A stretch of 64,000 nucleotides of DNA from Haliclystus octoradiatus (lineage: Eukaryota; Cnidaria; Staurozoa; Stauromedusae; Haliclystidae): the NCBI GenBank assembly GCA_916610825.1, contig OU744453.1:8841845-8905844 (forward strand), read 5' to 3'. Positions 25,794-37,831 of the stretch are shown here, piece after piece. Under the pieces are notes generated by a model that saw only the letters and a program-made list of their open reading frames with translations, had not been told where the DNA came from and searched no databases. Within the stretch, counting starts at the first letter, position 1; the number at the start of each line of letters is the position of its first letter. The translations under genes were made by a program, and so were the position numbers.

Positions 25794-26663
25794 CCTCCGT
25801 TGGAAAAACTACATAGACATACAAACGAGATATCATCAATTTCAAAGAACTGTACATGCTTTTTGCTGGAAATTTATAACGAACATTTTGACAAACGTGA
25901 ATACAGTTCGAATTTGAGAAATATTGTGTACTTCTATTAATATTTTATACTTTTGTGCATAATTATTTAATTCTCTTTACAAATCTTCTAAAGATAATTT
26001 AACATTATATGGCCTTGTGGTTCCTAGAAGTTTTTCGGATTACATGTTTAACTATCTATACTGTATACACAACTACTTCGCACAAACTTAGGACATCATC
26101 ATATTGTTGAATTACAACATAACGGCCAATGATGGGCATGTTACAATGTAAATAAAATATCTTACGATTATTATATGGAACATTCTTCAAGCATCTAAAA
26201 TAAATGACAGATAGATATAGTATTATAACGACTAATAAGAGAGAATAAACAATCTATTTTCATCATAATATCTCAATCCAGTAACGACTCACATTTCATA
26301 TTTATTAATTCCTGCAGGTGGAACATTTTCCTTCATTTGTACACGAATTTCAAAATTATTTAGCCTTTGAAAGCAACAATCGCCTCTGTTGTAAATGGTC
26401 AAGGCAGCGACAATAGTCAAATTACCAATATCGACTTTCCACCAATAAGATTGTGGATCATTTTTGGTTCGAGAACAGCTGTGACCAACAAACATCTGAT
26501 TAAAGCCTCCATCTATGGCTTTATCACATGTACTGAAATATGTAGCTGAGCTAACTTGGCTACAAGTCTTTCCAATAAGATCCACGGCTGGAATACAAAT
26601 GGATAGTATCAAAAAACATGCATACTTAAATAATAAGAAACATAAAATGTATGGCCATCCTAA
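25794..26663 (-). repeat. Segmental duplication, functional copy (fucolectin exon)
   Basis: This stretch, including fucolectin exon 3 and its 3' flank, is repeated in the same orientation at about 50327-51184. Shared anchors include AACATAACGGCCAATGATGG, TACAAATCTTCTAAAGATAA and CATGCATACTTA. The homology ends at the donor side of the 31-bp exon. This copy keeps the open frame and splice sites. Confidence 0.85.
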
Positions 26664-29572
26664 CCTTTGAGAGGTCCACCAAAGAAAAAAAGCTTCTGCA
26701 ACAATAATAAATCGGAATAAAAATTTGTATGAAATTACAAAGCAGAATTTAAAATTACAAGCGTTATTACTGGCGTCTAGATCTCTGCAGCTTAAGGAAA
26801 TCAGGAAATTATTTTATGATTGTCCAAATTAATTACGTCATTTGCCATGCCAATTTCGACTGCTCTTTGTTTTGAGATCAAGTATAGAATGATATGATAT
26901 GTTATAAAATAGAATGAATGAAACTTTCACTAAAACCATTCAATTGAAACTCTTTCAATAAAGCACAACACGAACACAGTACAAATACTCTTCAATTTTT
27001 GTTTCGAAATAAATACGAATGCAGTTATTCGCAGTATCTCGGATAAACAGAAACATTTCTTCGAATCTCTGTTAAACAATGCAAGATATTCTCATATTGA
27101 TACGATAATCGTCATCATACACGCACGATGAAGATTTTTTGGAAGTATATAAGCAATTTCAATTTTTATGCATCAACTATAAAATACCTTCATATGCAAT
27201 ATTGGTTATATATACATTTGGGTTGCTATCACGGCACTCAAAATTAAGGCTTCATACATTCAAGAGACGCCGCAGTGAGTGACTTTCAGGAGCCTTCCTT
27301 TAGTCTCGTGATGCAAATGTTCAAGAAGCAACCAGATCCAACACAGTTTAATATAAACAAAGGATTTATAGCAAGTCACAATAAGCATTTACATTAATTT
27401 TTTGTAGAATATCTCTGAAATTACAGTGAGTTCTATGCAGTTTGTTAGCACAGGATCTGAATTTAGTTAATGTTAATGTTAAAGTTAATGCACGCTGAAT
27501 TTTCTGCATGTCTAATCTTATAGCCGCTGAAGAGCAACATAAGAGACCCTGTCTACCAGATATATTGATTGGCTGGAGCATTACACGACTTTCAATAATG
27601 TGGTTCATAAATCTCGCATCCAATGGCCATCGCTAGGGAGGTGTGGGGATGGAACTCTCCTCCTGGTCAAAATTCTGTCGTCAAATTCCACCGATCCAAT
27701 GATCAATTAGATGGAACAACTAAGCTGCAAGCTGAAGAACTGGCCAAGAAGATACAAAAATGTGACTTCATAGTATCATTGATGTTCATGAGAATTTTTG
27801 TGTCAAAAACAAAGCTTTGCAAGAGGAGGAACTACATATTATCGACAGCATGGTACATGTTGAATCAACAGTTAAACAATACAGTACATGAAAGATGATA
27901 CACTAAATATCTCAAATCAAGTAAAAGTCGGTATTCCATACTGTGAGAAATTTGTAGAAAACCCCATTGGAGAGTACGAGACGAGGCATCGCACTCACAG
28001 AATCGCTGCAAGATACAATAAGCATACTTTAAAATCAAGCAGAAATTAGTATCGTAGAGTTCTACAGAAAAGCTTATTGAATTGGTAAACATGTTTGCAG
28101 TGCAGTTTAGCAACAACTTCAAATAATGCCTTGTAGCAGTGCTGCTCCTTGCTACTTTTTTATCACCTTGCTGATTCTCTGTCAAAATTTCGTAGGGATT
28201 AGGCTTACAAACTAAAATTTTGTAAATCAATCATGGCACCTGTGACCTCATACCAGGACAACATAAATGCAATCATCTGGCGACTTACAAGTATTTCAAT
28301 GCAAGTAATTTTCAATGAAATGAATCGCAAAAAAGTAGAAACAATTCAAGCTAAACATTTCGCTGAATTCCTGCGTGGCTTCAACCTCACACTACGCATG
28401 CGTATTAGCTTATTTCAACGCAAAAGTTTCCTAGTTGATATCAGCATTATTAATAACTGTGAACATTGAAACATAATATTATGGTTCATGGTATATATAT
28501 TAATCATTTTCATTCTTTCTTCTTTTGTCTGTTGTAATCATTTGGGAAACATTTGGTAAGATGGTAAGATGGCCGCTCGGGGTTGAAACAGCAATTCTTT
28601 GATTAAATTTGAAAAACTATTAAAATAGTCAGCTTTTTATCGCTATATCACGACAACGTTAAATATACTTCATGCTGTTTTCGTAGATGTATTGCTATTT
28701 ACAATTGTTTCACCTTATAAATGTGCAAAGTTATGTTGATTTGGTTTACGATTTTCAATTCTTGCTGAAGGTGTCTCGTGGCTGATCTTGAAATTAAACC
28801 TTGGGCATTATTGAAATTACAATAGGAAAATATGAATCATATAATTATGTTGTTGAAATGAATAATGAGTTGTTATCAGCTCCATATTTACTGTAGCAAA
28901 ATAATACATTGTTGTTGAATCAATAAGCCACTTCGGTGGTTCATATTTTTTCATTGTTAATACAAGTTCCTATCATTTAACGCTACGGACACCAAAACCA
29001 TAAAAATGATCGCGAAATTTTATTACATTTTCACGGCATTCTCACATTTTTGTATCGCGAATATGGATGTTATAATAGATTTCAAACTTTTTATTGGCTT
29101 AAAGAAATTGGTGGTTTTCACTTTTTTACATTTTCATGGAGTTTTCACAACACATTCGTGGCATTTTCATGGTTCTTGTGTTGTTGGCGTAATTAATAAG
29201 TACAGAAAAGGTGGCAAATATTTAACTTACATGTATCAATAGCACCGAAGCTGAATGATTGTCTTCTTGAAATCTACTATCCTTATTCAAACATTGATAA
29301 AGATAACAATTATTTTGACCATCAGCACTGGAGTTGAATGTTACACCACCGCAATTGTTGAACCCAATAATCTTTTCACAGTAATAAATACATACGTAGA
29401 TGGATGGTAATGATATATTAGCAATTAAAGTAGTGATGATGATGGATTTGTTTTCAAAGAATCTTCGCAAGTAGGACGCTTCATTTGTTGATGTTATACA
29501 GTCTTCACTTTCGCAATAGATGGATTTCCACATTAAAAATAGAAAGCTTGTAACGATACAGATGTTACCCAT
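26293..29572 (-). CDS. Secreted PAN-like/fucolectin protein (3' end not found)
   Basis: Exon 1 (29572-29231, 114 codons) starts at the ATG giving a clear signal peptide (MGNICIVTSFLFLMWKSIYC). It carries a PAN-like module with Cys 61, 65, 74 and 89 (C-x3-C-x8-C-x14-C) and ends in phase 0 at CAT|GTAAGT. Exon 2 (26695-26665, 31 bp) lies between TTGCAG and GTTAGG and goes from phase 0 to 1. Exon 3 (26587-26293) begins in phase 1 after ATTCCAG and ends in phase 2 at GTGAGT. It holds a fucolectin/F5-8-type lectin core: AIDGGF, SYWWKVDI and NRGDCCFQRLNNFEIRV, including the R-x-D-x4-R part of the fucose-binding motif. The usual His seems replaced in CSRT (family norm CSHT; inference). The last 30-40 residues of the domain must lie in a further exon that I could not find. 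Exon 2 is the least certain link. It is probably a secreted glycan-recognition protein. Confidence 0.65.
27620..28110 (+). pseudogene. hAT/ZMYM1-like transposase fragment
   Basis: 27623-27898 reads GTTKLQAEELAKKIQKCDFI then VSLMFMRIF, SKTKLCKRRN and LSTAWYMLNQ. This order resembles the middle of hAT-type ZMYM1-like transposases (alternating short helices with a VSK-LQ-like step). It continues in broken frames to about 28030 (ENPIGEYETRHRTHRIA). Stops and frame changes show a remnant. It lies within the long first intron of the PAN-like/fucolectin gene, on the opposite strand. Confidence 0.4.
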
Positions 29573-29589
29573 ATTATGATATAGTATTT

Positions 29590-31600
29590 CTTGTTTTGTG
29601 ATACGAGATAAAGGCATCCTCATGGATGTAGATCGATCACTTGTCAAATGTTGAGTTTTCAAACACGAAATAAAAACTCGACAACATCACAGTTCTCTTT
29701 CTTAAGATGTGTGGTTTTAAAATGTTGTTTCACAAAAATGTTCACTAAACAGGTTGCAATGTTTATTAATTCATATTACATATCGGGCTATATATAGCTG
29801 ATATAGGATTTCGGGTATTCGTGAATCTTATATGCTAATGTGGAAAAACTTGGGAATGATAATTTTATTACATGATGTATTTGAGTCTGAATTACTAGCG
29901 TAGTTGTTTTTCTATTTGGACTATTCACTATTGGTGTAAGCTGCCATCAAATGGGTATTTTAGACCAAATATCGCATATAAAGAAAAGGAGATTGGATCT
30001 AGCTTTTTGACAAAAAACAAGATCATTTTCAATTTTTTTAAAGGGCAAGTATGAGATTTTATTGTCCGATGTCAAATTTGATTTCAAATATATCAACGCG
30101 GCAATATATTTCATATAAGTGAAGCCTGAGATAAGGCTTAACATGTACTCTCTTTATTACATAAGATTTCTGACATTAACTTTAATTATTATTTAAATTT
30201 GTTTCCTAACCACTCGTTTACTCAACAACTAATGTGATTAATGGGTAACAATCTAGCGGTTTAACGCTAGAACAAGCCTTTTTTCGCAGCGTATATTGCA
30301 TAAAATACTAACTTTCAGACTCGTATACATCATTTGTCAAATTATCTTTTTAAAGGTTTTTCCATCTTTTCAAAGGTTGTTAGATATATATCTTATAATT
30401 ATCTGCTCTACGAAAGTCGTTCATGATTCGCAAACAATGACGTGTCTAGTGACGCATTCTAGTGGCGTATTCTATTCTATGCTTTAGTGATAAATAATAA
30501 TAATTCAAATAGCACTGGTTTCGAAGTATCCTCGAGTCTATGCTATCATAGTCACTAGAGTAAGATTGCCTGGGAGCGCTAACAATCGGGATTGTTCTAA
30601 CCATTGTCTGAGTTTTGAGGTGGAGATGACTGTGTTTCTGGCTCTGGTTTGGATGTATTTTTAACATATTCGAGCCACATTTACTCGAAGATAACGTATC
30701 AATGAATAAACTACAGCTGAGTCATTTGACAAGGTAAGCTTTGCATTATTTTTTCATAAATTCCGACCCTTAACTAGCGATTTATTTTAATCATATGCGG
30801 ACCTTTATCTGAAATTCCTTCAATACTATGAGATTGTTTATTCTTGTCATGAAAACTTAATAAGTACTGATTCATGTACGGTGGAAATGTTTTCCTAACC
30901 TTTAAAAACAAATCATGCTCGACACGGTTTAGATTCAGTTAAACATTCAAGCGATACTTTGCTATTCTTCTTCAGGAAACAACTAACCACGAACCAATAT
31001 CTTCTCATCAACCAAAAATGTTCTCATTTATTTCTTTTTCATTCATATTCCTTATTTTTTTGCAAATTTGATATTATGCAAGCTGTTTTGTATAGCTTTC
31101 TTTCTGTGTTATTGTCTATTAAAATGATAAATTACTCGAAATTAAATTATTGGGATGCTTCCAACGCTTATGGGACACAATTACTAAATAAAATCTGGTT
31201 TGCCTATTGTTCCTACTTGAATAATGTTGTATAGTTCACAATGTTAATGAAGAAGTACCATTCTTGAGAATTAATAGCCGCACTGCTAATTTGGGCTTGC
31301 TAACACTTGAAACTCTCAGAAATTTTATTCAGACGTTATTCGAATTATGATGCGAAATATTTTATGCATTCTTGTAAGAGACGTTGCCTTTGCAATGAAT
31401 TAAATACTTTGGAAACATGTGAGCCTTAGTTTAGATCTATAATCCATGTTGCAAGTTGTAATCAGTGTGCAAAAGCGCTTTCTCAGAAATTCTTCTTAAT
31501 GTGAACTCTACCTCTGTTACGAAGTTTATTTATGAGTTGAGGGGTACCTAATATGTTATATTTTATCTATTGTAATGGCTCTTCCAACACATCCAAGAGA
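29590..31600. other. Non-coding interval
   Basis: No gene supported. The first part should include the promoter and 5' leader of the minus-strand PAN-like/fucolectin gene starting at 29572. Short open frames at 29947, 30296 and 30959 show no recognisable content. Confidence 0.4.
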
Positions 31601-31604
31601 GTTA

Positions 31605-32345
31605 CTTATTTATGCAACCGAGCTCGTGGATCAGTGATGTTTTCATGACAAATGATAACTGGAAGACCTGGAAAGTTAGTGGCCCTTCTAAGGATGTGTG
31701 GAGTCGGTCATGTTCTCGCATTTCAGGTGCCAAATCTGCCAGGGCTGTATATACAGCACTACAGAGAAACGATTATGGATTACGTGATGCTCTATTGAAT
31801 TCTGCTATGGCTGAACCCCTTCTATCCAGATCATCACTGTAAAAACAAACGGCAGCAAGCAAGATGTCAATACTTATGATTTCATGCATTCTTCCCCTTC
31901 TTCAACCATTTCCGATATATTGTCTGACGAGGCATCGCTGCTGGGATTAGAGACTACTAGCAGTAGAGAAGAAGTGTAAACCAAGAACTTCTGCATAACA
32001 TTGACTTCTGAAAAATTGAAAGAGATTTTCCCTGTGAGTGTAGTCTACAATAGAAATGAGAAAAGAACATTTTGAAGAAAAAGAACATACGGAATATTTA
32101 GATCTGGTATTTTGACGGACTAAATTGCGAATTGCATTTGGCAGGAGAGCAAAGCAAGATGTAAATTCAAATTTAAGAGAGGTAAATTTTCCCTTACAGA
32201 AAAAGGAAACTATTTTCAAGGCAAATGTAATTGCACCCAATGTTCTGCAGAAATAACGATTAGTCGTGTTTCTGAGCCAGTGGCTGACGATATACCAGTA
32301 AAACTTGCTTGCAAGCTAGTGGGATACCATCACCTGATGACCTGA
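31605..32345 (+). pseudogene. Broken coding-like remnant, family unknown
   Basis: 31612-31842 is an open frame with ordinary amino-acid composition (WISDVFMTNDNWKTWKVSG...AVYTALQRND). After several stops, 32150-32340 reads CKFKFKRGKFSLTEKGNYFQ, then GKCNCTQCSAEITI. This resembles a Cys-containing strand-rich motif found in some transposon proteins. I cannot name the family. It is either a dead mobile element or exons whose splice sites I cannot see. Confidence 0.3.
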
Positions 32346-33029
32346 TTGTAACCATTAATTTCTTCATATCACTATAATCCGTAATAAAATGTTACTATGA
32401 GCATATAAACATCTATGTACGTATGTTTATAAAATAGTCAAATGTGATACTGGTCGCTGATTGGTTGTTATTGACGTTTGTGTCAGGCTGCGTAAAATTA
32501 TGGCGCTTGTTTGGAAGCCCCAAAATGAAACAAGTTAGCAACAGATACAAAATGGCGTTCATATGAAGAAAAGCTTTCATTGATAGAGCGCCTAAAAATA
32601 CCCTTCAAATTAAAATTAACAACACAAAACACAATAACTTTGAAAACAAAATTATAAATTAGGCAATAATCTCTAAACTTCCCTAGATCAATGTTTCTAT
32701 TTCGTAGTTCAAAAATCAGTTTTGTTTTGTTGATAAACGCCAAAGCGGAACATTACGCTACGATAAATTCCAGCGTTCAACTGCTCTAAAAGCATAAACA
32801 CATAGGATCCTGTATACGAGTAGCTGAATGATACTTTAAATCTTCTATATTAATAAAGTATTCAGATTTAACCACTGTTCTTTGCGTTTATTTTCAATCT
32901 ATTTCACTCCAATTTTACCGCTTTGGTTCTAGTCTTTAAAATGACGTCATTTTAGGAGAATTTAGATATGATCATCATGTTGAGCCTTTTATTGTCAAAA
33001 TAAACAGTCTCTTTCTTTTATAAAACAGA

Positions 33030-33204
33030 TAGAAAACGGTTATCCGTGTTAAGTACTCTGATACGAGCATTTTGGGTGCTATGAGACACTCAAGAGGCCA
33101 AAATCATTCTCCTATCGGCTCGTGATATTTTAAGACCCTTTCATGTCTCATTACGCACCCAGCTTGTTCATATCAGAGTACATAAAACTCAGCACCGTTT
33201 TCTA
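33030..33204. repeat. Foldback element, family A
   Basis: Inverted arms begin TAGAAAACGGT at 33030 and close ACCGTTTTCTA at 33194-33204. Both arms include the ACTCTGATA...GGGTG...GAGACA series. The centre is a short palindrome around CTCCTATCGGCTCG. It is related in arm and centre sequence to the element at 36701-36889. Confidence 0.75.
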
Positions 33205-33249
33205 TTAATTAAATGACATATAAAACATATATTTTATGATACATAATAG

Positions 33250-34513
33250 TCAGAGAATCAGACAGTCATGTTAGTTTGATTGACGCTTCACGTTTCACGT
33301 TTCATCTTGAAGTTTCACGCCGAGGCGATCATCAGGCAATCTATTCAATGATAGAAAACACTATACCTTCTAGATATATACAAAATAGGGTGCTATAGTT
33401 ATTAAGGCTATTGTTAATTTTATGGACACATGTTATTCTATTGTTCCTTATTCCGGCCATGTTGTGATAATATATCATGTTTTAAATTTTGACAGCTAAA
33501 ATTTGTTTTCATGTACATTTTGATATCATTTCGGTTTTTTATTAAGAATGTTTTTATTAGCGAAAATTATATGATACTTTTCTGTAAGACATAAGTCGGA
33601 TTTTTTTTGCTTAATTGTTGTATACCACAGAAGTAGAAAGTATTCACCATTTGATGTTGTAGTTAATTTGATTATCTTTAAGTTGCCAGATATGCTTGGA
33701 CAGTTCTGTTGAGTTGATGTACTTTCTGATTCTAAATGATAGCGCGTTTTGAGTACATCGTCGTTTGAATGTGCCTTCAGTTAATCTTATATAATTGTTT
33801 GCTGCTGTTCCCTCATTTGTGGTAACGGTTGCGTTGTACACAAGGCTTTTCTTGAGGCAATTATTTTCTATGGGGCAGGCATCTTTGCGTCTCGGCCGCA
33901 TTGATTGTTCTTTTGTTGTTGGTTGTTAGCGATTTTGTTGTTATTTCTTTGGACGATTGCCTTTACGTTTTTCGTGGAGCTGTAGCTTACTTTGATGTTG
34001 TTTAGGTTGAATAATTTTTGAAATGGATGTGTCTTTTCATTAGCTTAAGGAATAATTTACCAATATTCGTCTCTACACTTTTATTGAAAGGGGGTTAAAC
34101 CATATTATTATTCTCCTTCTGTTCTTTCTGCCCTTGTTTGGGAATGTCCGTGGGTTGTAAGCTAAGTCGCTTTGATGTCCGCTTGACTTCAGCGCTGCCT
34201 GGTATTGGCCTTTTGATTTGTTAAATACAGTTGCATTTTTAGACAAGTCTGAAAGTCTCTGACTTATTGCAATTGGGTATATCTGCTTGATGATGCTTGG
34301 TGGATGATTGGATTTTACATTTATGTAAATCGGTTGATCGTCAGGCTTTCTATAGGGTTGGTAGCTTTCGTTATTTAAATTATAGGTTACGTCAAGAAAA
34401 TTATTAACTTTCAGATTGGTTTGAATCGTAATGTTTAGGCCTGGTTCTTTAAAGGAGCAAAAATGACCGGCAGGTGCTACGCACTTCGGATCACGTGCAT
34501 GTTTATTGTTCAT
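33250..34513 (-). mobile_element. Penelope-like element, 3' part with GIY-YIG endonuclease
   Basis: 34513-34073 (-) is the end of the reverse transcriptase domain: GLNITIQTNLKVNNFLDVTY, NHPPSIIKQIYPIAISQRLS and IIIWFNP, a highly typical Penelope order. 33901-33644 (-) is the GIY-YIG endonuclease: a Cys cluster RKDACPIENNCLKK, a degenerate GIY-YIG region ending NYIRLTEGTFKRR, then ELSKHIWQLKDNQINYNIKW. The tail runs on to about 33250 and contains a hammerhead-ribozyme core. The 5' part of the RT is absent. A partly inverted second copy starts about 200 bp away. The frame between RT and endonuclease is broken, so it is inactive. Confidence 0.9.
33278..33341 (-). ncRNA. Hammerhead ribozyme motif in Penelope tail (copy 1)
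   Basis: On the minus strand: GATTGC (stem I), CTGATGA (33335-33329), a small GC-rich stem II hairpin (33328-33317), then GAAAC (33316-33312). The 3' part beyond it is altered by a duplicated ACGTGAA-type word, so stem I closure (AATC near 33278) needs a bulge. The core nucleotides are all present, but activity of this copy is doubtful. Confidence 0.6.
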
Positions 34514-34689
34514 AACACAATGTACATTGTTGACATGGATTTATAACAGATTAAGCCTGCGTGGAACAATAGTTTCAAAGCGAGACGGTTGAATTACGCT
34601 AAGCATAAATTCAACTTGTGCTCGCAGCGGTCGCCGGTCAATCTTGCCCCTTTAAAAATGTTAGTGATTTTTTTTTAATTCTTTCTAGT

Positions 34690-35390
34690 TGCAGTCCGGA
34701 TTTGTTCTTGAATATGGCAAGTCCATCGTCCCTATATCCTGCCGACGCAAAGATGCCTGCCCGATAGAAAATAATTGCCTCAAGAAAAGCCCTGTGTACA
34801 ACACAACCGTTACCACAAATGAGGGAACAGCAGCAAACAATTATATAGGATTAACTGAAGGCACATTCAAACGACGTTATACTCAACACGCGTTATTATT
34901 CAGAACTAACAGAAAGTACATCAACTCAACAGAACTGTCCAAGCATATCTGGCAACTAAAAGATAATCAAATTAACTACACCATCAAATGGTGAATACTT
35001 TCTACTTCTGTGGTATACAACAACCAAGCAAAAAAAATCCGACTTATGTCTTACAGAAAAGTATCATATAATTTTCTCTTATAAAAACATTCTTGATAAA
35101 AAACCCGAAATGATATCAAAATGTAGACATGAAAATAAATTTTGCCTGTAAATTTAAAACCTGATATATTATCACAGCATCACCGGAATAATGAACAATA
35201 GAATAACCTGTATCCATAAAATTGACAATAGCCTTAATAACAATAGCACCCTATTTTGTAGGTATCTAGAAAATATAGTGTTTTTATATCATTGAATAGA
35301 TTGCCTGATGATCGCCTCGGCGTGAAACTTCATGTGGCAAACATTACTGTCTGATTCTCTGATTATTATTATTTATGCTCTGCTATATTT
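34690..35390 (+). mobile_element. Penelope-like element, inverted second 3' end
   Basis: 34735-34994 (+) encodes the same GIY-YIG segment as the minus-strand copy (CRRKDACPIENNCLKK, NYIGLTEGTFKRRYTQH, ELSKHIWQLKDNQINYTIKW), here with the invariant Gly-Leu-Thr-Glu-Gly kept. The tail (34995 to about 35390) matches the other copy's tail in inverse and carries the same hammerhead core. No RT precedes it. Two 3' ends pointing outward from a short centre is a known Penelope arrangement of partial inverted dimers. Confidence 0.9.
35299..35342 (+). ncRNA. Hammerhead ribozyme motif in Penelope tail (copy 2)
   Basis: GATTGC (35299-35304), CTGATGA (35305-35311), stem II CGC-CTCG-GCG with T on each side (35312-35323), GAAAC (35324-35328), loop TTCAT, GTG (35334-35336), then GCAAAC (35337-35342). 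GCAAAC pairs with GATTGC at five of six positions. A very short stem III (AC/GT) is the form described for Penelope-like elements. The nucleotide at the cleavage position reads G, whereas the consensus wants A, C or U, so this copy may be inactive. Confidence 0.65.
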
Positions 35391-35814
35391 TGCATTGAGC
35401 CCTATTTTCAATCAGTAAGACAACGTTTTACAAATATTTTATGATACATATAGTCATTCTATCTGCGCCAAATAATTAACTGTGCGTGTACTATAACGCA
35501 GCTTGATTCCAGATTGACCTTGATTTACTAATCACAAATTTCCCTAAATATGACTGATAATGATAAAGATGTTAAACGGTAGCAATTTCAACAATAATTG
35601 ATAAGGTGAATGTTTCACGAACTAACCCCAGAATGTTGACAAAAACACAACATCAGTGAAAATTGGTTACATCATGATTTCATCGACATTAGTGAAAATA
35701 AAAAGTCATCCTGTAAGGATTAACAATATACTCGCTATTTCTGTAATCATGCAATATGAATTTCAGATATTTTGGCTATTCAGTCCAGTCAGTCAAATTT
35801 TTTTTCCGATAAAA

Positions 35815-36035
35815 TGGGTTCGAATCCAGATCGGATTGCAATCGGATCAACACGCAATCGGATTCTATAAAACCCCAGTTCTTTGTTTAATATGAGCGTA
35901 ATTGTATTTGATAATTTCCTTTGTAAACTCAAACTCAATGCATTTGTAATTTTTTAATTTGTATTTATATACCTGTTGATGTCTGTTATATACCTGTTCA
36001 AGATATGATTCGGCGAAACGTTGTGAATTCCTGTG
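35815..36035 (+). repeat. Repeat with hammerhead-like end (copy 1)
   Basis: Shares TGTAATTGTATTTGATAATT-like sequence, TCCTTTGTAAACTCAAACTC and the end CGAAACGTTGTG with 57905-58110. The end GGCGAAACG (36012-36020) looks like a decayed stem II plus GAAA of a hammerhead-bearing Penelope tail, but the CTGATGA core is not intact here. Confidence 0.6.
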
Positions 36036-36700
36036 ATTTTTGGTATGAATTTTCAGATAAGAGTCTATAAAAGGAACGATCTAGTGAAATCAAATATATG
36101 TAGTTATTCACAAGTATAATCACGATTCTATTCCTCTAAGGGGTTATATTTTATCTACAATAGTAGATTTCATCAATTGTCCCATTTGGAGTATAGAAAT
36201 ATAGGTTGTAAAACTCGAGAGATTTTCGAATGCTGTTATAGTAAGTTGATTGGCTAACTCCCTTGTTTGGATCACGCAAGCCAAAACAACGTGGACATCA
36301 TGATAGATAAAAACAAAACACCCAAAATTTCTAAAATTGTACATAAAAATTTGAATAACGTTAGCATCCTCAATGATATATAAATATTTCAGAATATCAT
36401 AATTAAAAACATTCTTCCTTTCGCGTCATTTTGTTTGGTCATATGGCTATTCCGAGACAAAAAGGCCCTAAATAACCGGCAAAAGTTTGAAAAACAGCAG
36501 AAATGAGAAACAAGACAGATCAAAATCATGGTGCTCGAAAGAATCGAGAGTGGTTCGAAAGTATAACTCCGTATCTGTGATTCGAAGAAAGGCAAAATAT
36601 GACGAAGAAGTGAAGATTTATAGGATAAAATTGATCTAATCAGTCAAATATTTTATTTTAAATTCGTTTAAAATTGGTAAAATTTAGGTTTTGTTTCACA

Positions 36701-36889
36701 AAAGGGTTACTTCACAGCAGCCTTGTGTTCGGGTTCTCTGATACCAGCACTTGGGATGTTGAGAGAAACTCGAAAGCTGAAAACACTCGCCCTACGGGCT
36801 CTTGTTTTTCTGATGCTTTCTCGTGTCTCCCAACATCCTGCGTGATGGTATCAGAGAACCCAAACACGGCTGCCGTGCAGTAACCCTTT
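36701..36889. repeat. Foldback element, family A (second copy)
   Basis: Arms start AAAGGGTTACT at 36701 and close AGTAACCCTTT at about 36879-36889. Both include GGGTTCTCTGATACCA and a TGTTGRGAGA word. The centre has GCCCTACGGGC. It is related to 33030-33204 through the CTCTGATAC..GCA and GAGANACTC steps. Non-coding; the apparent frames are mirror products of the palindrome. Confidence 0.8.
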
Positions 36890-37825
36890 ATTAAAAATAC
36901 ACATGCACAGTTTATCATTAATTGCAAATGGAAAGATTATATGTGTCATCATAAAGATTCAGTGTTTTACATGTTATACATATACATTATATATACAGCA
37001 TTGTGATATATCATTCAAAGTCTTGTTTGTTGTATTTTCTTCGCTTTTTTCAGTCACGTTAAATTTTGAACTTGAAATCGTGACATAATTTTCCATTAGA
37101 AAAATTATTATTACTATAATGACCAGCTGTTGTTCATGAAATCACAGCATGCTTCATAAATAACATTTTGCTATTATCAAAATAATAATAATTGTTGATA
37201 ATTGTACGATATCGTTTTAATCATCTGATTATTTCATCACTTCGGGCACTATTTGAGAGTATTTGAGAGGGAAAGGGAACGAGTCTTAGCATTGATGAGG
37301 ATATATCATTTCAGCAAATATAATTACAATAAAACCAATGAATGGATAGATAGTACTATAGCAGCGTTTCGGCTGCAGTCATGCCACAATTTTCAAGTTA
37401 TAAAAATATGTATTTCTGAATTGTAAATTTCCGATAAAATTTTCAATTCTTAAACAGTATTTGCTAAATTACTTGTATAAATGGCTAGCCACACAATTAA
37501 ATTTTGATATAACTTGAAAATATAAAACTTGAAAATTGTAAAACGATTTTACAGACTATGTATTAATCAATTATTTTTAAATAGCAATATTATATGATTC
37601 AATTAAATTTGCTTGTCTTCCTAATCCAATTTATTTTGATTATAAGATTTTGCTAATGAAATTAAATTCGACTAAACTGTGATGAACAGGTCAAATTAAG
37701 GAATTAAGGTCTGCTTGTTCACAGCCATAGATTCCCAAACAGGTACAATTTTAATTCCCATATTTCATGTAAGACAGTTACATCACATTATGAAAACGCA
37801 GTGACAAGTACATGACAACTGTATA
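36890..37825. other. Non-coding interval upstream of the PAN/TSP1 gene
   Basis: AT-rich, no supported coding. It should contain the promoter of the gene starting at 37832. I see no convincing TATA box at a defined distance. Confidence 0.35.
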
Positions 37826-37831
37826 ACTAAT

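Noticed and set aside
27366..27623. 85-codon minus-strand frame with LTLTLT
   Set aside because: Low-complexity GTTAAT-type repeats at 27465-27490 produce it; no splice context with the PAN-like/fucolectin gene.
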